A DNA stretch of 64,000 nt from Enterococcus hermanniensis. GTDB taxonomy: Bacteria; Bacillota; Bacilli; Lactobacillales; Enterococcaceae. Every line of letters begins with the position of its first letter. Within the stretch, counting starts at the first letter, position 1. The stretch spans positions 1 through 64,000 of the forward strand of contig NZ_JXKQ01000008.1 in assembly GCF_001885945.1 (NCBI RefSeq), read 5' to 3'. Both the position numbers and the translations under genes were made by a program. The notes below the pieces were generated by a model that saw nothing but the letters and a program-made list of their open reading frames with translations, did not search any database and was not told the origin of the DNA. This document shows, one piece after another, positions 45,168 through 54,422 of the stretch.

Positions 45168-46406
45168 GTGCGAATCGGTTTTTTTACAGACACTTATTTC
45201 CCCCAAGTCAGCGGGGTATCCACATCAATCAAAACATTAAAAAATCAATTGGAGTCGCGAGGACATGAAGTTTATATTTTTACTACGACTGATCCTGAAG
45301 CAGACGAATTTGAAAAAGACATCGTTCGGATGCCTAGTGTACCGTTCGTATCTTTCAAAGATCGCAGAATCGTGGTGCGGGGTCTTTGGTTTGCCTATCA
45401 AATCGCAAAAGAATTAGAATTGGATATTATTCATACTCATACGGAGTTTGGCTCTGGTTTTTTAGGAAAATTAGTCGCCAGTCGCTTACAGATACCTGTA
45501 GTCCATACATACCATACGATGTATGAAGATTATCTGCACTATATCGCCAATGGAAAAGTCGTGCGACCAACACACGTCAAGCATTTTATCAGGATGTTTG
45601 TTAACCATTCGTCCGGTGTGATTTGTCCCAGTAAACGCGTAGTAGATACGATGAAACGTTACGAAGTTGATGTTCCGATGCGAATTATTCCGACTGGGAT
45701 TGAAATAGAAGGGTTTATACGTCCTGATATTACAAAAGCTGACACGGAAAAGTTAAGAAAACGCTTAGGGATTCAAGCTAATCAATTAATGATTCTGTCG
45801 TTAAGTCGTATTTCATATGAGAAAAATATTCAAGTGATTGTAGAGCAGTTTCCAGAAGTTTTAGAAAAACTACCGAACGCTCGTTTAGTCATAGTTGGCA
45901 AAGGACCTTATTGCGAAGAATTAAAAAAAATGTCCCACGAGCTAGGCATTGAGGAGTATGTTCAATTTGCAGGGGAAATACCTCATGATGAGGTCGCTTG
46001 TTATTATCATTCAGCAGATTACTTCGTGAGTGCTTCTACCTCTGAAACACAAGGCCTTACCTATGCTGAGGCAATCGCCTCGGGAACGCAGTGTGTTGTG
46101 GAAGGCAATGATTACTTAAATGCGCTTTTTGATGATGAATCTTTGGGTTGGACCTTTGAAAGTGACGAAGATTTTAGCGGGGCGTTAGTCAGCTATATTC
46201 AACGCCAGATACCGTTGGACTCAAAAGTCCAAGAAGCGAAACTACTTGAAATTTCGGCGGATCGTTTTGGTGAAGATGTCTTGGACTTCTATCAAGAATT
46301 AATTGCAAGCTATGTTAAAATGCCACATGAAGAAAAATTACCTAAGCGGACAGTTCGTAAAGTGCGCGTAAGGATTAATTCTTTGAAAAATAACGAGAAT
46401 AAATAA
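45168..46406 (+). CDS. bgsB: GT4 glycosyltransferase, BgsB-like (1,2-diacylglycerol 3-glucosyltransferase)
   Basis: 412 residues. It opens with MRIGFFTDTYFPQVSGVSTS, the hallmark of monoglucosyl-diacylglycerol synthases of GT4, and carries LSRISYEKNI and the SETQGLTYAEAIASG donor-site motif. It should move glucose from UDP-glucose to diacylglycerol, the first step towards the lipoteichoic acid anchor completed by the upstream enzyme. GTG start with CGGAGGAA at 45155-45162. Confidence 0.87.
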   Translation: MRIGFFTDTYFPQVSGVSTSIKTLKNQLESRGHEVYIFTTTDPEADEFEKDIVRMPSVPFVSFKDRRIVVRGLWFAYQIAKELELDIIHTHTEFGSGFLGKLVASRLQIPVVHTYHTMYEDYLHYIANGKVVRPTHVKHFIRMFVNHSSGVICPSKRVVDTMKRYEVDVPMRIIPTGIEIEGFIRPDITKADTEKLRKRLGIQANQLMILSLSRISYEKNIQVIVEQFPEVLEKLPNARLVIVGKGPYCEELKKMSHELGIEEYVQFAGEIPHDEVACYYHSADYFVSASTSETQGLTYAEAIASGTQCVVEGNDYLNALFDDESLGWTFESDEDFSGALVSYIQRQIPLDSKVQEAKLLEISADRFGEDVLDFYQELIASYVKMPHEEKLPKRTVRKVRVRINSLKNNENK

Positions 46407-46412
46407 AGCTGG

Positions 46413-46453
46413 AATCCATCTCTTCATGTATACTAGAGATGGATTATTTTTTA
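46413..46453 (+). terminator. Intrinsic terminator after bgsB
   Basis: AATCCATCTCT (46413-46423) pairs with AGAGATGGATT (46435-46445), 11-base loop, T-rich tail. Confidence 0.8.
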
Positions 46454-46470
46454 TTTTGGAGGTTAGTGGA

Positions 46471-47331
46471 ATGAAGATAGGATTTATCGGAACCGGTGTC
46501 ATGGGGAAATCGATCGTTAAACACTTTTTAGCTGCGGGACATCAAGTATGTGTTTATAACCGTACCAAAAGTAAAACCAATGAATTAGTAGAACAAGGGG
46601 CTGTTTGGCAAAATACGCCTGCTGCTGTGACGATAGCCAGTGAAATCATTTTTTCAATGGTTGGTTATCCTAGTGATGTAGAAGAGATTTTCTATGGAGC
46701 TGAAGGAATTTTCTCAGTTGATGTCACGAAAAAAATATTGATTGATTTAACAACCTCAACGCCGACATTAGCGCAAAAAATTTATCAAACAGCCAAGGAG
46801 AAGGATGCAGAAGCGTTAGATGCTCCTGTTTCTGGCGGTGATCTGGGTGCGAAAAATGGAACATTGACAATCATGGTTGGTGGAGATCAAACAACTTATG
46901 ATAAAGTAGTCCCCTTATTTGAGACAATGGGTAAAAGTTATTCGTTACAAGGTGCTGCTGGGGCAGGTCAACATACTAAAATGGCGAATCAAATCATGAT
47001 TGCAGGTACAATGACTGGTATGACAGAGATGTTGGTGTATGCGAAGGCTGCAAAATTGAATGTTCCTAAAGTATTAGAAACATTAGGCGGTGGAGCAGCA
47101 CAGAATTGGTCGATGGACAACTATGCCCCTCGTATTTTAAAAGCGGACTATACGCCAGGTTTTTTTGTTAAACACTTTATCAAAGACTTAAAAATAGCAT
47201 TAGATGAAGCTGAAAAGATGCAGTTAGACTTACCTGCCACAAAACTTGCCACGGAACTTTATGAACGTTTAGCAGCGGATGGATTTGAAAATGATGGGAC
47301 TCAAGCATTGATCAAATTATGGTGGTCGTAA
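46471..47331 (+). CDS. 3-hydroxyisobutyrate dehydrogenase-like oxidoreductase
   Basis: 286 residues. NAD(P)-binding GFIGTGVMG at the N-terminus, then DAPVSGGDLGA and a catalytic Lys in HTKMANQIM, the pattern of beta-hydroxyacid dehydrogenases. Substrate unknown; succinic semialdehyde or tartronate semialdehyde reduction are alternatives. ATG 46471 is selected by TTGGAGG at 46457-46463; a frame 15 codons longer begins inside the preceding terminator. Confidence 0.83.
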   Translation: MKIGFIGTGVMGKSIVKHFLAAGHQVCVYNRTKSKTNELVEQGAVWQNTPAAVTIASEIIFSMVGYPSDVEEIFYGAEGIFSVDVTKKILIDLTTSTPTLAQKIYQTAKEKDAEALDAPVSGGDLGAKNGTLTIMVGGDQTTYDKVVPLFETMGKSYSLQGAAGAGQHTKMANQIMIAGTMTGMTEMLVYAKAAKLNVPKVLETLGGGAAQNWSMDNYAPRILKADYTPGFFVKHFIKDLKIALDEAEKMQLDLPATKLATELYERLAADGFENDGTQALIKLWWS

Positions 47332-47441
47332 ACTTAAGTTAGATTTAGCAAAAAATTCATAAATTAATTGATTAAAATCAATGCAAGAGACGATCTTATT
47401 TGATACAATAAGACAGAATTGAGAAGAAGGGGGGCATCTAG

Positions 47442-47672
47442 ATGAAACACTCACAATTAGTTGCCATTATTAAACGCTTAGAAGCAATGACTGAATCAAC
47501 TGATAATGAAGTACAATTACGTCGTTTTGAAAAAGAAGGCGTTGAAAAATGTACTGTAACTTATGATAATACAACAGAAACGTTCGAGCTTACTGAAAGC
47601 GACAGCAAACAATCATATCAATTTGATAACATTGATATCGTTGCGATGGAAATTTATGATTTGATTCAATAA
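47442..47672 (+). CDS. YkuJ-like small protein (DUF1797)
   Basis: 76 residues, acidic, matching the YkuJ/DUF1797 family of Firmicutes in length and in the FEKEGVEKCTVTYD core. Function unknown. SD AAGGGGGG. The stop lies at the edge of a terminator, so it is probably a single-gene unit. Confidence 0.8.
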   Translation: MKHSQLVAIIKRLEAMTESTDNEVQLRRFEKEGVEKCTVTYDNTTETFELTESDSKQSYQFDNIDIVAMEIYDLIQ

Positions 47673-47700
47673 AACGGGTTTTCCCGTTTTATTTTTTTTA
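47671..47700 (+). terminator. Intrinsic terminator after the ykuJ-like gene
   Basis: AAAACGGG (47671-47678) pairs with CCCGTTTT (47683-47690), T4 loop, T run. Confidence 0.9.
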
Positions 47701-47830
47701 CCTTTATTTAAGGGGTTACATGCATTTTTAATTAAAATTCAATGAGAATTAGCTATTTTTTTTTCAAATGGCTAGTTTTTCTTTTGAACTTATCTCTTTT
47801 TAGGAACAAAATATCTTATGGAGGGATAAT

Positions 47831-48994
47831 ATGTTAGATAAAGAAGTATACAATCAATTATTTAAACCATCGTTTTCTCAAAAAACACAAGTGACTTTTT
47901 GGGATGACTCAGTTAAAGAATATGGCAATTCTGAAGGTGACGTTGTCTTTAAAATTATTTTTAATGAAAAGATTCCAGTCAAGGATTTACTGAATAATGC
48001 GTCTTTAGCACTCGGTGAAGCTTACATGGAAAAGAAAATCGAAATCGAAGGAAATATCCAAGCGTTGATTTATGATATTTATAATCAAGCCAATGGGTTT
48101 TTCCATAATAGTAATTTCAAAAAATGGATGCCAAAAGAAAAACATACCAAAAAACAATCTGCTCATGATATCCATAGTCACTACGACTTAGGAAATGATT
48201 TTTATGAAATGTGGTTAGACCGCACATTGACGTATTCTTGCGCTTATTTTGAGACGCCAGAGGATACACTGGAACAAGCTCAGATTAATAAAGTCCATCA
48301 TATTTTAGATAAATTATTTATTCAACCCGGTGAAACATTATTAGATATTGGTTGTGGATGGGGCACATTGATCCTTACTGCAGCGAAAGAATATAAAGTA
48401 AAAGCCAAGGGAATCACATTAAGTGAGGAACAATACCAACATATCCAAGAAATTATCAAAGAAGAACATTTGGAAGAGACTGTTTCTGTAGAACTGATGG
48501 ATTATCGTGATTTGAAAGAAACATTTGATCATATCACAAGTGTCGGAATGTTTGAACACGTAGGGGCAGAAAATCTACAAGAGTACTTTAAAGTTGTTGA
48601 AAATCATTTAGCACCAAACGGGACAGCCTTGATTCACGGAATCACTCGTCAACAAGGTGGCGCTAAAAATGCATGGATCAACCAATACATTTTCCCAGGT
48701 GGTTATATTCCAGGCGTGACTGAATTGGTCGGTCATATCACAGAAAATAATTTACAATTGCTTGATTTAGAAAGTTTGCGTCGTGATTACCAATTAACAT
48801 TGGAACACTGGACAGAAAATTTCCATCAAGTAGGAGAAGCAGTTATTGCCCAAAAAGGCGAAGACTTCTATCGAATGTGGGATCTTTATCTACAAGCTTG
48901 TGCAGCATCATTCCAAGCAAGTAATATTGATGTCATTCAATACTTGTTGGTCCATCCAAACAATAATACGATTCCGATGCATCGGAATGTTTAA
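47831..48994 (+). CDS. cfa: Cyclopropane-fatty-acyl-phospholipid synthase
   Basis: 387 residues. It converts unsaturated acyl chains of membrane lipids to cyclopropane chains with SAM. Signatures: [21 protein letters not shown], the SAM-binding [11 protein letters not shown] and MFEHVG, and a Cys- and His-containing PGGYIPG region. SD ATGGAGGG. An 18-base perfect palindrome occurs in its last codons (48971-48988), just before the terminator. Confidence 0.94.
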   Translation: MLDKEVYNQLFKPSFSQKTQVTFWDDSVKEYGNSEGDVVFKIIFNEKIPVKDLLNNASLALGEAYMEKKIEIEGNIQALIYDIYNQANGFFHNSNFKKWMPKEKHTKKQSAHDIHSHYDLGNDFYEMWLDRTLTYSCAYFETPEDTLEQAQINKVHHILDKLFIQPGETLLDIGCGWGTLILTAAKEYKVKAKGITLSEEQYQHIQEIIKEEHLEETVSVELMDYRDLKETFDHITSVGMFEHVGAENLQEYFKVVENHLAPNGTALIHGITRQQGGAKNAWINQYIFPGGYIPGVTELVGHITENNLQLLDLESLRRDYQLTLEHWTENFHQVGEAVIAQKGEDFYRMWDLYLQACAASFQASNIDVIQYLLVHPNNNTIPMHRNV

Positions 48995-49022
48995 TAAGCG
49001 GGTCTCCCGCTTATTTTTTTTG
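48993..49022 (+). terminator. Intrinsic terminator after cfa
   Basis: AATAAGCGGG (48993-49002) pairs with CCCGCTTATT (49006-49015), 3-base loop, long T run. Confidence 0.92.
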
Positions 49023-49147
49023 ATTTAATTGAAGATCAAGACCAATTATTTAGTACAACTTGTTTGATGACCAAAGTAAATAATCGTCAGCAAAATACTT
49101 TGTTTATTGCACGAATCATTAATTTTTAGTTAATTGAAAAAATGTTG

Positions 49148-49176
49148 TTGCATTCATAAAAAAAATAAGATATAGT
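49148..49176 (+). promoter_or_regulatory. Possible promoter of the fab operon
   Basis: TTGCAT (49148-49153) and TATAGT (49171-49176) are 17 bases apart; the -10 overlaps the first FabT box. Confidence 0.5.
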
Positions 49177-49206
49177 TTGAACATCAAATGATTTGATAAT
49201 CAAACT
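49174..49206 (+). promoter_or_regulatory. Tandem FabT operators
   Basis: Two boxes of the TTTGANNNTCAAA type, AGTTTGAACATCAAAT (49174-49189) and ATTTGATAATCAAACT (49191-49206), one base apart, directly before the fabT SD. They match the FabT palindrome known from streptococci and enterococci. Confidence 0.85.
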
Positions 49207-49220
49207 AATTAGGTGAGGAT

Positions 49221-49661
49221 ATGGAAAGAAACTGGGAAGAATTAAATACCTATTTAGTTTCAATCTTCAATGATGTTTTATCGATTGAAGAAAACGAACT
49301 AAAGAAATCGCAATTTAGCGATTTGACGATCACGGAAATGCATACGATCGATGCGATCGGGATGTACAAAAAGAAGACGACTACCGAAGTGGCAAGAGAA
49401 TTACTTGTTACGGTAGGGACACTTACGACATCGATCAACCGATTAGTTAAAAAAGGTTATGTAGAGCGTATTCGCAGTGAAGACGATCGTCGTGTTGTAA
49501 AGTTAGGGTTGACGAAGAAGGGCCGTTTAGTCTTTCGAATCCATCAGCATTTTCATCATGAGATGGTGAAGAGTGCAATCAAGGATTTAGATGCAGACGA
49601 ACAAGAAGTTTTCTTGAAAGCATTAGTCAATCTTTATAATTACTTAGGGGAGATCAAATAA
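49221..49661 (+). CDS. fabT: FabT, MarR-family repressor of fatty acid synthesis
   Basis: 146 residues, MarR winged-helix fold: MHTIDAIGMY, TVGTLTTSINRLVKKGYVERIRSEDDRRVV for the recognition helix and wing. FabT with acyl-ACP as co-repressor shuts down the fab genes when long-chain acids are available. Two FabT boxes sit in front of it, so autoregulation of the whole operon is likely. It overlaps fabH by one base. Confidence 0.93.
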   Translation: MERNWEELNTYLVSIFNDVLSIEENELKKSQFSDLTITEMHTIDAIGMYKKKTTTEVARELLVTVGTLTTSINRLVKKGYVERIRSEDDRRVVKLGLTKKGRLVFRIHQHFHHEMVKSAIKDLDADEQEVFLKALVNLYNYLGEIK

Positions 49662-50617
49662 TGAGTTTCGGAAAAATAACCGCAACTGCTCGCTATCTCC
49701 CAAAAAAAGTCGTGACCAACGAAGATCTTACTAAATGGATGGACACATCCGATGAATGGATTCAGTCACGCACAGGGATTCGGCAGCGTCACATAGCAGA
49801 AGCCGAAAATACTTCTGATATGTGTTTTAAAGTTGCGGAAAAATTGATGACCAAAAGCAAATTAGAACCAGTTGATTTGGATTTCGTGATCGTTGCTACG
49901 ATGTCGCCGGATTACACGTCACCATCAGTTGCTTGCCAAGTTCAAGGAATGATTGGGGCTAATCAAGCAATGGCATTTGATGTCACAGCGGCATGTGCTG
50001 GATTTGTTTATGCATTAGCAACAGCCGAAAACTTTATTCGCAGCGGTATGAAACGTGGTCTTGTGATCGGTGGCGAAAAAACATCCAAGTTATTAGACTG
50101 GGAGGATCGTTCTTCAGCAGTATTATTTGGTGATGGTGCTGCAGGTGTTTTATTAGAAGCAAGTGAACAAGCGTCTATCATGAAACAAATGCTGCGAGCA
50201 GATGGCGAAAGAGCAACGTCGTTAACTGCCGGTTATCGCCAAAATAAAAATCCATTCTGTACCAATCCCGAAGTAAATCCGTCTTTAGCGATGGATGGTC
50301 GAGGAATATGGAACTTTGCCTTAAACGATGTAACAAAAAGTTTGAAAGAATTTATCGGTGATGAATCAGTCGATTACTATTTACTGCATCAAGCCAATAA
50401 ACGAATCATTGAAAAAATAGCACGTAAGATGAATGAGCCGATTGAAAAATTTCCAATGAATTTAATGAACTACGGCAATACGTCGGCAGCAAGTATTCCA
50501 ATTTTATTGGATGAATTGATTGAAGCGGGCATTTTAACTTTAAACGAAAAACAAAAAGTGGTATTGACAGGCTACGGCGGTGGATTGGCCTGGGGAAACC
50601 TATTGATCCAGCTGTAA
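49661..50617 (+). CDS. fabH: 3-oxoacyl-ACP synthase III
   Basis: 318 residues. Starts fatty acid synthesis by condensing acetyl-CoA with malonyl-ACP. Catalytic Cys112 (VTAACAGFVYALA), His in LLHQANKRI and Asn in YGNTSAASIP complete the triad. The length is normal. Coupled to fabT by TAATG. Confidence 0.95.
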   Translation: MSFGKITATARYLPKKVVTNEDLTKWMDTSDEWIQSRTGIRQRHIAEAENTSDMCFKVAEKLMTKSKLEPVDLDFVIVATMSPDYTSPSVACQVQGMIGANQAMAFDVTAACAGFVYALATAENFIRSGMKRGLVIGGEKTSKLLDWEDRSSAVLFGDGAAGVLLEASEQASIMKQMLRADGERATSLTAGYRQNKNPFCTNPEVNPSLAMDGRGIWNFALNDVTKSLKEFIGDESVDYYLLHQANKRIIEKIARKMNEPIEKFPMNLMNYGNTSAASIPILLDELIEAGILTLNEKQKVVLTGYGGGLAWGNLLIQL

Positions 50618-50671
50618 GTTTTGTTAAAAATATAAAAAATTAAATTTAAAAATTATCGGAGGAAACAACTT

Positions 50672-50899
50672 ATGACATTCGAAAAAATTCAAGACATCAT
50701 CGTGGAAGAACTAGGAGTAGAAAAAGAAGAAGTAAAATTGGATACGAACATCCAAGAAGACTTAGAAGCAGATAGCTTAGATTTATTCCAAATCATTAAC
50801 GAAATCGAAGATGAATTCGATGTGAAAATCGAAACAGAAGACGGAATTGCAACGGTTAAAGATTTAGTTGACTACGTTGAAAAACAACAAAACGCTTAA
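50672..50899 (+). CDS. acpP: Acyl carrier protein
   Basis: 75 residues, very acidic. Phosphopantetheine attachment at Ser35 in [10 protein letters not shown], where the usual DSLD motif is kept. It carries the growing chain for all later Fab enzymes. SD CGGAGGAA. The next gene is fabD, not fabK, after a GC-rich hairpin. Confidence 0.95.
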   Translation: MTFEKIQDIIVEELGVEKEEVKLDTNIQEDLEADSLDLFQIINEIEDEFDVKIETEDGIATVKDLVDYVEKQQNA

Positions 50900-50913
50900 T
50901 CAATAAAATTTTT

Positions 50914-50947
50914 AGGAAAAGGCTAGGCATCAGGCCTGGCCTTTCCT
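50914..50947 (+). promoter_or_regulatory. GC-rich hairpin between acpP and fabD
   Basis: Arms 50914-50928 and 50934-50947 pair over 14 bases with one bulged A and one G-T pair around a 5-base loop. Only GTTATT follows, so full termination is doubtful; it may reduce read-through or set the relative amounts of acpP and later genes, since ACP is needed in excess. Confidence 0.6.
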
Positions 50948-50964
50948 GTTATTAGGAGAAAAAC

Positions 50965-51903
50965 ATGAAAACAGCATTCTTGTTCAGTGGGCAGGGCGCT
51001 CAGTATGTTGGAATGGGAAAAGAATTATTCCAACAAGAAAAAATTGTAAAAGAAACTTTTGAAGAAGCTAGTGATTTACTCGGTTTTTCAATGGAAGAAC
51101 TATGTTTCGAAGAAAACAACCAGTTGAATGAGACCAAATATACTCAACCAGCTATTTTAACTGTTAGTACAGCTTTTTTAAGAGTGCTACAAGCTAAAGG
51201 ATTTCAACCAGATGCAGTTGCGGGTTTAAGTCTGGGTGAATATACAGCATTGGTTGCATCAGGAGCATTGTCATTTGGTGATGCTGTTCAACTAGTTCAT
51301 CAACGTGGACAATTTATGAGTGAAGCAGCACCGACAGGCAGCGGCAAAATGGTTGCCGTATTGAATACCGATGCAGCCGTGATCGAAGAGTGTTGTAAGC
51401 AAGCTTCTGATCTAGGTATTGTCTCACCAGCTAATTATAATACTCCGCAACAGATCGTGATTGGCGGTGAAGTAGCCGCAGTCGAAAAAGCGGAAGCCTT
51501 ATTAAAAGCTGCTGGAACAAAACGAATGATTCCGTTAAATGTCAGTGGACCTTTTCATACTGCTTTATTAGCACCAGCAAGTAAACGCTTGAACGAAGTA
51601 TTAGAGACGATTTCGTTTAAAGAAATGAGAATTCCAGTTATTTCAAATACGACTGCGGCAGTTATGGATCAGTCAGCTATCGTTTCTTTATTAACCCAAC
51701 AAGTCATGTCACCGGTTCGCTTTAGCGATAGTATCGTAACGCTAAAAGATTTCGGGATCTTAAATTTTGTAGAGATTGGGCCAGGCAAAACACTGACCGG
51801 TTTTATCAAAAAAATCGATCGCGGACTAGGAACTAGTCGAGTAGAAGATGAACAAACATTAGCTGAAACCATCAGCTTTTTAGATTCTGAGAAAAAGAAG
51901 TAG
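50965..51903 (+). CDS. fabD: Malonyl-CoA-ACP transacylase
   Basis: 312 residues. Serine hydrolase-like fold with GLSLGEYTAL (Ser89) and the conserved FSGQGAQ start; His in VSGPFHT. It loads malonate onto ACP. SD TAGGAG. In most relatives it follows fabK; here it follows acpP. Confidence 0.94.
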   Translation: MKTAFLFSGQGAQYVGMGKELFQQEKIVKETFEEASDLLGFSMEELCFEENNQLNETKYTQPAILTVSTAFLRVLQAKGFQPDAVAGLSLGEYTALVASGALSFGDAVQLVHQRGQFMSEAAPTGSGKMVAVLNTDAAVIEECCKQASDLGIVSPANYNTPQQIVIGGEVAAVEKAEALLKAAGTKRMIPLNVSGPFHTALLAPASKRLNEVLETISFKEMRIPVISNTTAAVMDQSAIVSLLTQQVMSPVRFSDSIVTLKDFGILNFVEIGPGKTLTGFIKKIDRGLGTSRVEDEQTLAETISFLDSEKKK

Positions 51904-51912
51904 GAGGTCCGA

Positions 51913-52644
51913 ATGGAATTAACGAATAAGACCGTTTTTATCACTGGAAGTAGCCGGGGGATTGGTTGGGGGATTGCCCAAGCTTTTGCCCAGGCAGGGG
52001 CAAATATCGTATTGAACGGACGAAAAGAAATTCCGCAAGAAAAAATTGCAGAAATCGAGTCGTTCGGCGTGAAGTGTATCAGTATTTGCGGAGATATCAG
52101 TTCATTTGAGGATGCCGGAAAAATGATCAAAAAATGTGAAACGACATTAGGGACGATCGATATCTTGATCAATAATGCCGGCATTACAAATGATAAATTG
52201 CTTTTGCGAATGAAACCAGAAGAATTTGATGCAGTTTTAGCGATCAATTTAAAAGGAACATTCAACATGACGCAGCAAGTATTGAAGCAAATGATGAAAA
52301 AACGCGCTGGCGTGATCATTAATCTTTCTAGTGTTGTTGGATTGATCGGTAATGTCGGTCAAAGTAATTACGCGGCTAGTAAAGCCGGCGTGATTGGCTT
52401 TACGAAGGCGGTCGCTCGCGAGGTTGCTCCTCGAGGCATCACTTGTAATGCGCTAGCACCAGGATTTATCAAAACAGATATGACAAATGAACTAAATGAT
52501 AAAGTCAAAGAACAAATGGAAGGACAAATTCCGCTTAAAAGTTTTGGTCGGGTAGAGGATGTGGCAAATGCTGCTTTATTCCTAGCTCAAAATAATTACA
52601 TTACAGGACAAGTATTAAATGTTGATGGCGGAATGGTCATGTAA
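51913..52644 (+). CDS. fabG: 3-oxoacyl-ACP reductase
   Basis: 243 residues, classical SDR. TGSSRGIGWG cofactor loop, NNAG, and catalytic Ser140, Tyr153, Lys157 (NYAASK). Reduces beta-ketoacyl-ACP with NADPH. SD TAGGAGG directly after the fabD stop. Confidence 0.95.
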   Translation: MELTNKTVFITGSSRGIGWGIAQAFAQAGANIVLNGRKEIPQEKIAEIESFGVKCISICGDISSFEDAGKMIKKCETTLGTIDILINNAGITNDKLLLRMKPEEFDAVLAINLKGTFNMTQQVLKQMMKKRAGVIINLSSVVGLIGNVGQSNYAASKAGVIGFTKAVAREVAPRGITCNALAPGFIKTDMTNELNDKVKEQMEGQIPLKSFGRVEDVANAALFLAQNNYITGQVLNVDGGMVM

Positions 52645-52661
52645 AGAAAGGAAGTAAAAAA

Positions 52662-53888
52662 ATGAATCGTGTCGTAATTACAGGATTCGGTGTTGCATCA
52701 CCGATTGGTAATGATGAAGAAACATTTTTAAACAACTTAAAAGAAGGAAATCATGGTTTTGGACCAATCACTCGCTTTGATGCTAGTGAAACGGGGATCA
52801 GCGTTGTTGGTGAAATAACAGATTTTCCATTAGAAAAATATTTCGTAAAAAAAGATACAAAACGGATGGAAACCTATTCATTGTATGCAATCTACTCAGC
52901 ATTAGAAGCTTTAGAAATGAGTGGCATCAATACAGAAGAAGAAGATATGGAACGTTTCGGTGTAATGATTGGTTCAGGTGTTGGTGGTTTAGGAACAATC
53001 CAAGACCAAGTAATCAAAATGGATAAAAAAGGACCAGCTCGTGTATCACCTATGTTCGTACCATTAGCAATCGTAAATATGGCCGCTGGAAATGTTGCTT
53101 TGAGAATCGGTGCGAAAGGTATTTGTACTAGTACGGTTACCGCCTGTGCAAGTGGTACACATTCAATCGGTGAAGCATTTAGAAATATTAAGCATGGTTA
53201 TTCAGATGTGATCATCGCGGGCGGAGCCGAGTCTTGTATCAATAAGATCGGGATCTCAGGCTTTGCAGCATTAACAGCTTTAAGTACTTCTGAAGATCCA
53301 GCTCGTGCTTCGATTCCGTTTGATAAAGATCGTAATGGTTTCGTAATGGGCGAAGGTGCAGGTGTTTTAGTACTTGAATCACTAGAGCACGCCCAAAAAC
53401 GTGGTGCAACTATTTTAGGTGAAGTCGTGGGTTATGGCGCTACTTGTGATGCTTACCATATGACCTCGCCCTCACCAGATGGTGAAGGAGCTGCACGTGC
53501 AATTAAAGAAGCAGTCAAAGAAGCTGGAATCGATCCAGCTGAAGTCAATTATGTAAATGCTCATGGAACAAGTACACAAGCAAATGATAAAGCCGAAAGT
53601 AAAGCTATCAAAGCAGCTTTAACTGAAAATGCTTATGTCAGCAGTACAAAATCATTAACCGGACATTTATTAGGCGGAGCTGGAGGAGTCGAAGCAGTAG
53701 CCTCATTAATGGCGCTTCAACATCAATTCATTCCAGCGACTGCAAATATCAAAGAAGTAGACCCTGAAATCGAAGTCAATGTTGTTGTGAACGAATCAAA
53801 AGAAACGCAAGTGAATTACGCCGTAAGTAACTCTCTAGGTTTTGGTGGACACAATGCAGTAATCTGCTTAAAACGCTGGGAGGCTTAA
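52662..53888 (+). CDS. fabF: 3-oxoacyl-ACP synthase II
   Basis: 408 residues. Elongating condensing enzyme with Cys162 (TVTACASGTHS) and two His in NAHGTSTQAND and SLTGHLLGG. SD AAAGGAAG. The gene is complete and lies 17 bases after fabG. Confidence 0.95.
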   Translation: MNRVVITGFGVASPIGNDEETFLNNLKEGNHGFGPITRFDASETGISVVGEITDFPLEKYFVKKDTKRMETYSLYAIYSALEALEMSGINTEEEDMERFGVMIGSGVGGLGTIQDQVIKMDKKGPARVSPMFVPLAIVNMAAGNVALRIGAKGICTSTVTACASGTHSIGEAFRNIKHGYSDVIIAGGAESCINKIGISGFAALTALSTSEDPARASIPFDKDRNGFVMGEGAGVLVLESLEHAQKRGATILGEVVGYGATCDAYHMTSPSPDGEGAARAIKEAVKEAGIDPAEVNYVNAHGTSTQANDKAESKAIKAALTENAYVSSTKSLTGHLLGGAGGVEAVASLMALQHQFIPATANIKEVDPEIEVNVVVNESKETQVNYAVSNSLGFGGHNAVICLKRWEA

Positions 53889-53890
53889 CA

Positions 53891-54361
53891 ATGGAAATAA
53901 AAGAAGTCAAAGAACTATTAAATCAATTCAATGATTCGAGTCTTACAGAATTTGATTTACGTGAAGGTAGTTTTGAATTATACATGAATAAAAATCAAAC
54001 GAGTCGCCAAGCGGTTCCTGTTCAAACAGAAACAATCGGTGAATCTGTATCTGCACCAACTATACCGTCAACGAATGCAACGAATACGGCTACTGAAACA
54101 GTTTCAGTTACTGAGCCTGCTGCAGAAGGTCAAGTGATTACTTCACCAATCGTTGGGATCGTTTATTTACAACCTTCACCAGAACAACCCGCGTTTAAAG
54201 CGGTTGGTGAAACAGTTAAAAAAGGTGACACAGTTTGCATCATCGAAGCGATGAAATTATTAAATGAAATCACAAGTGATTTTGAAGGAACGATTACTGA
54301 AATCTTAGTAGAAAACGAAGACGTTGTTGAATTTGGTCAACCACTCTTTCGAATTGGGTAA
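53891..54361 (+). CDS. accB: Biotin carboxyl carrier protein of acetyl-CoA carboxylase
   Basis: 156 residues. C-terminal biotinyl domain with Lys122 in IIEAMKLLNEI; the middle part is a Pro/Thr/Ala-rich linker, as usual. It carries carboxybiotin between AccC and AccAD. Placed two bases after fabF. Confidence 0.94.
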   Translation: MEIKEVKELLNQFNDSSLTEFDLREGSFELYMNKNQTSRQAVPVQTETIGESVSAPTIPSTNATNTATETVSVTEPAAEGQVITSPIVGIVYLQPSPEQPAFKAVGETVKKGDTVCIIEAMKLLNEITSDFEGTITEILVENEDVVEFGQPLFRIG

Positions 54362-54422
54362 TAAACTATAGGTACTAGAATCGTTTGAATAAAAATCTTT
54401 TTCATAAACAAGGAGCGTAAAT

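Noticed and set aside
51669-52319. 216-codon open frame antisense to fabD-fabG
   Set aside because: No SD, no recognisable domain; it is the mirror of strongly coding sequence on the plus strand.
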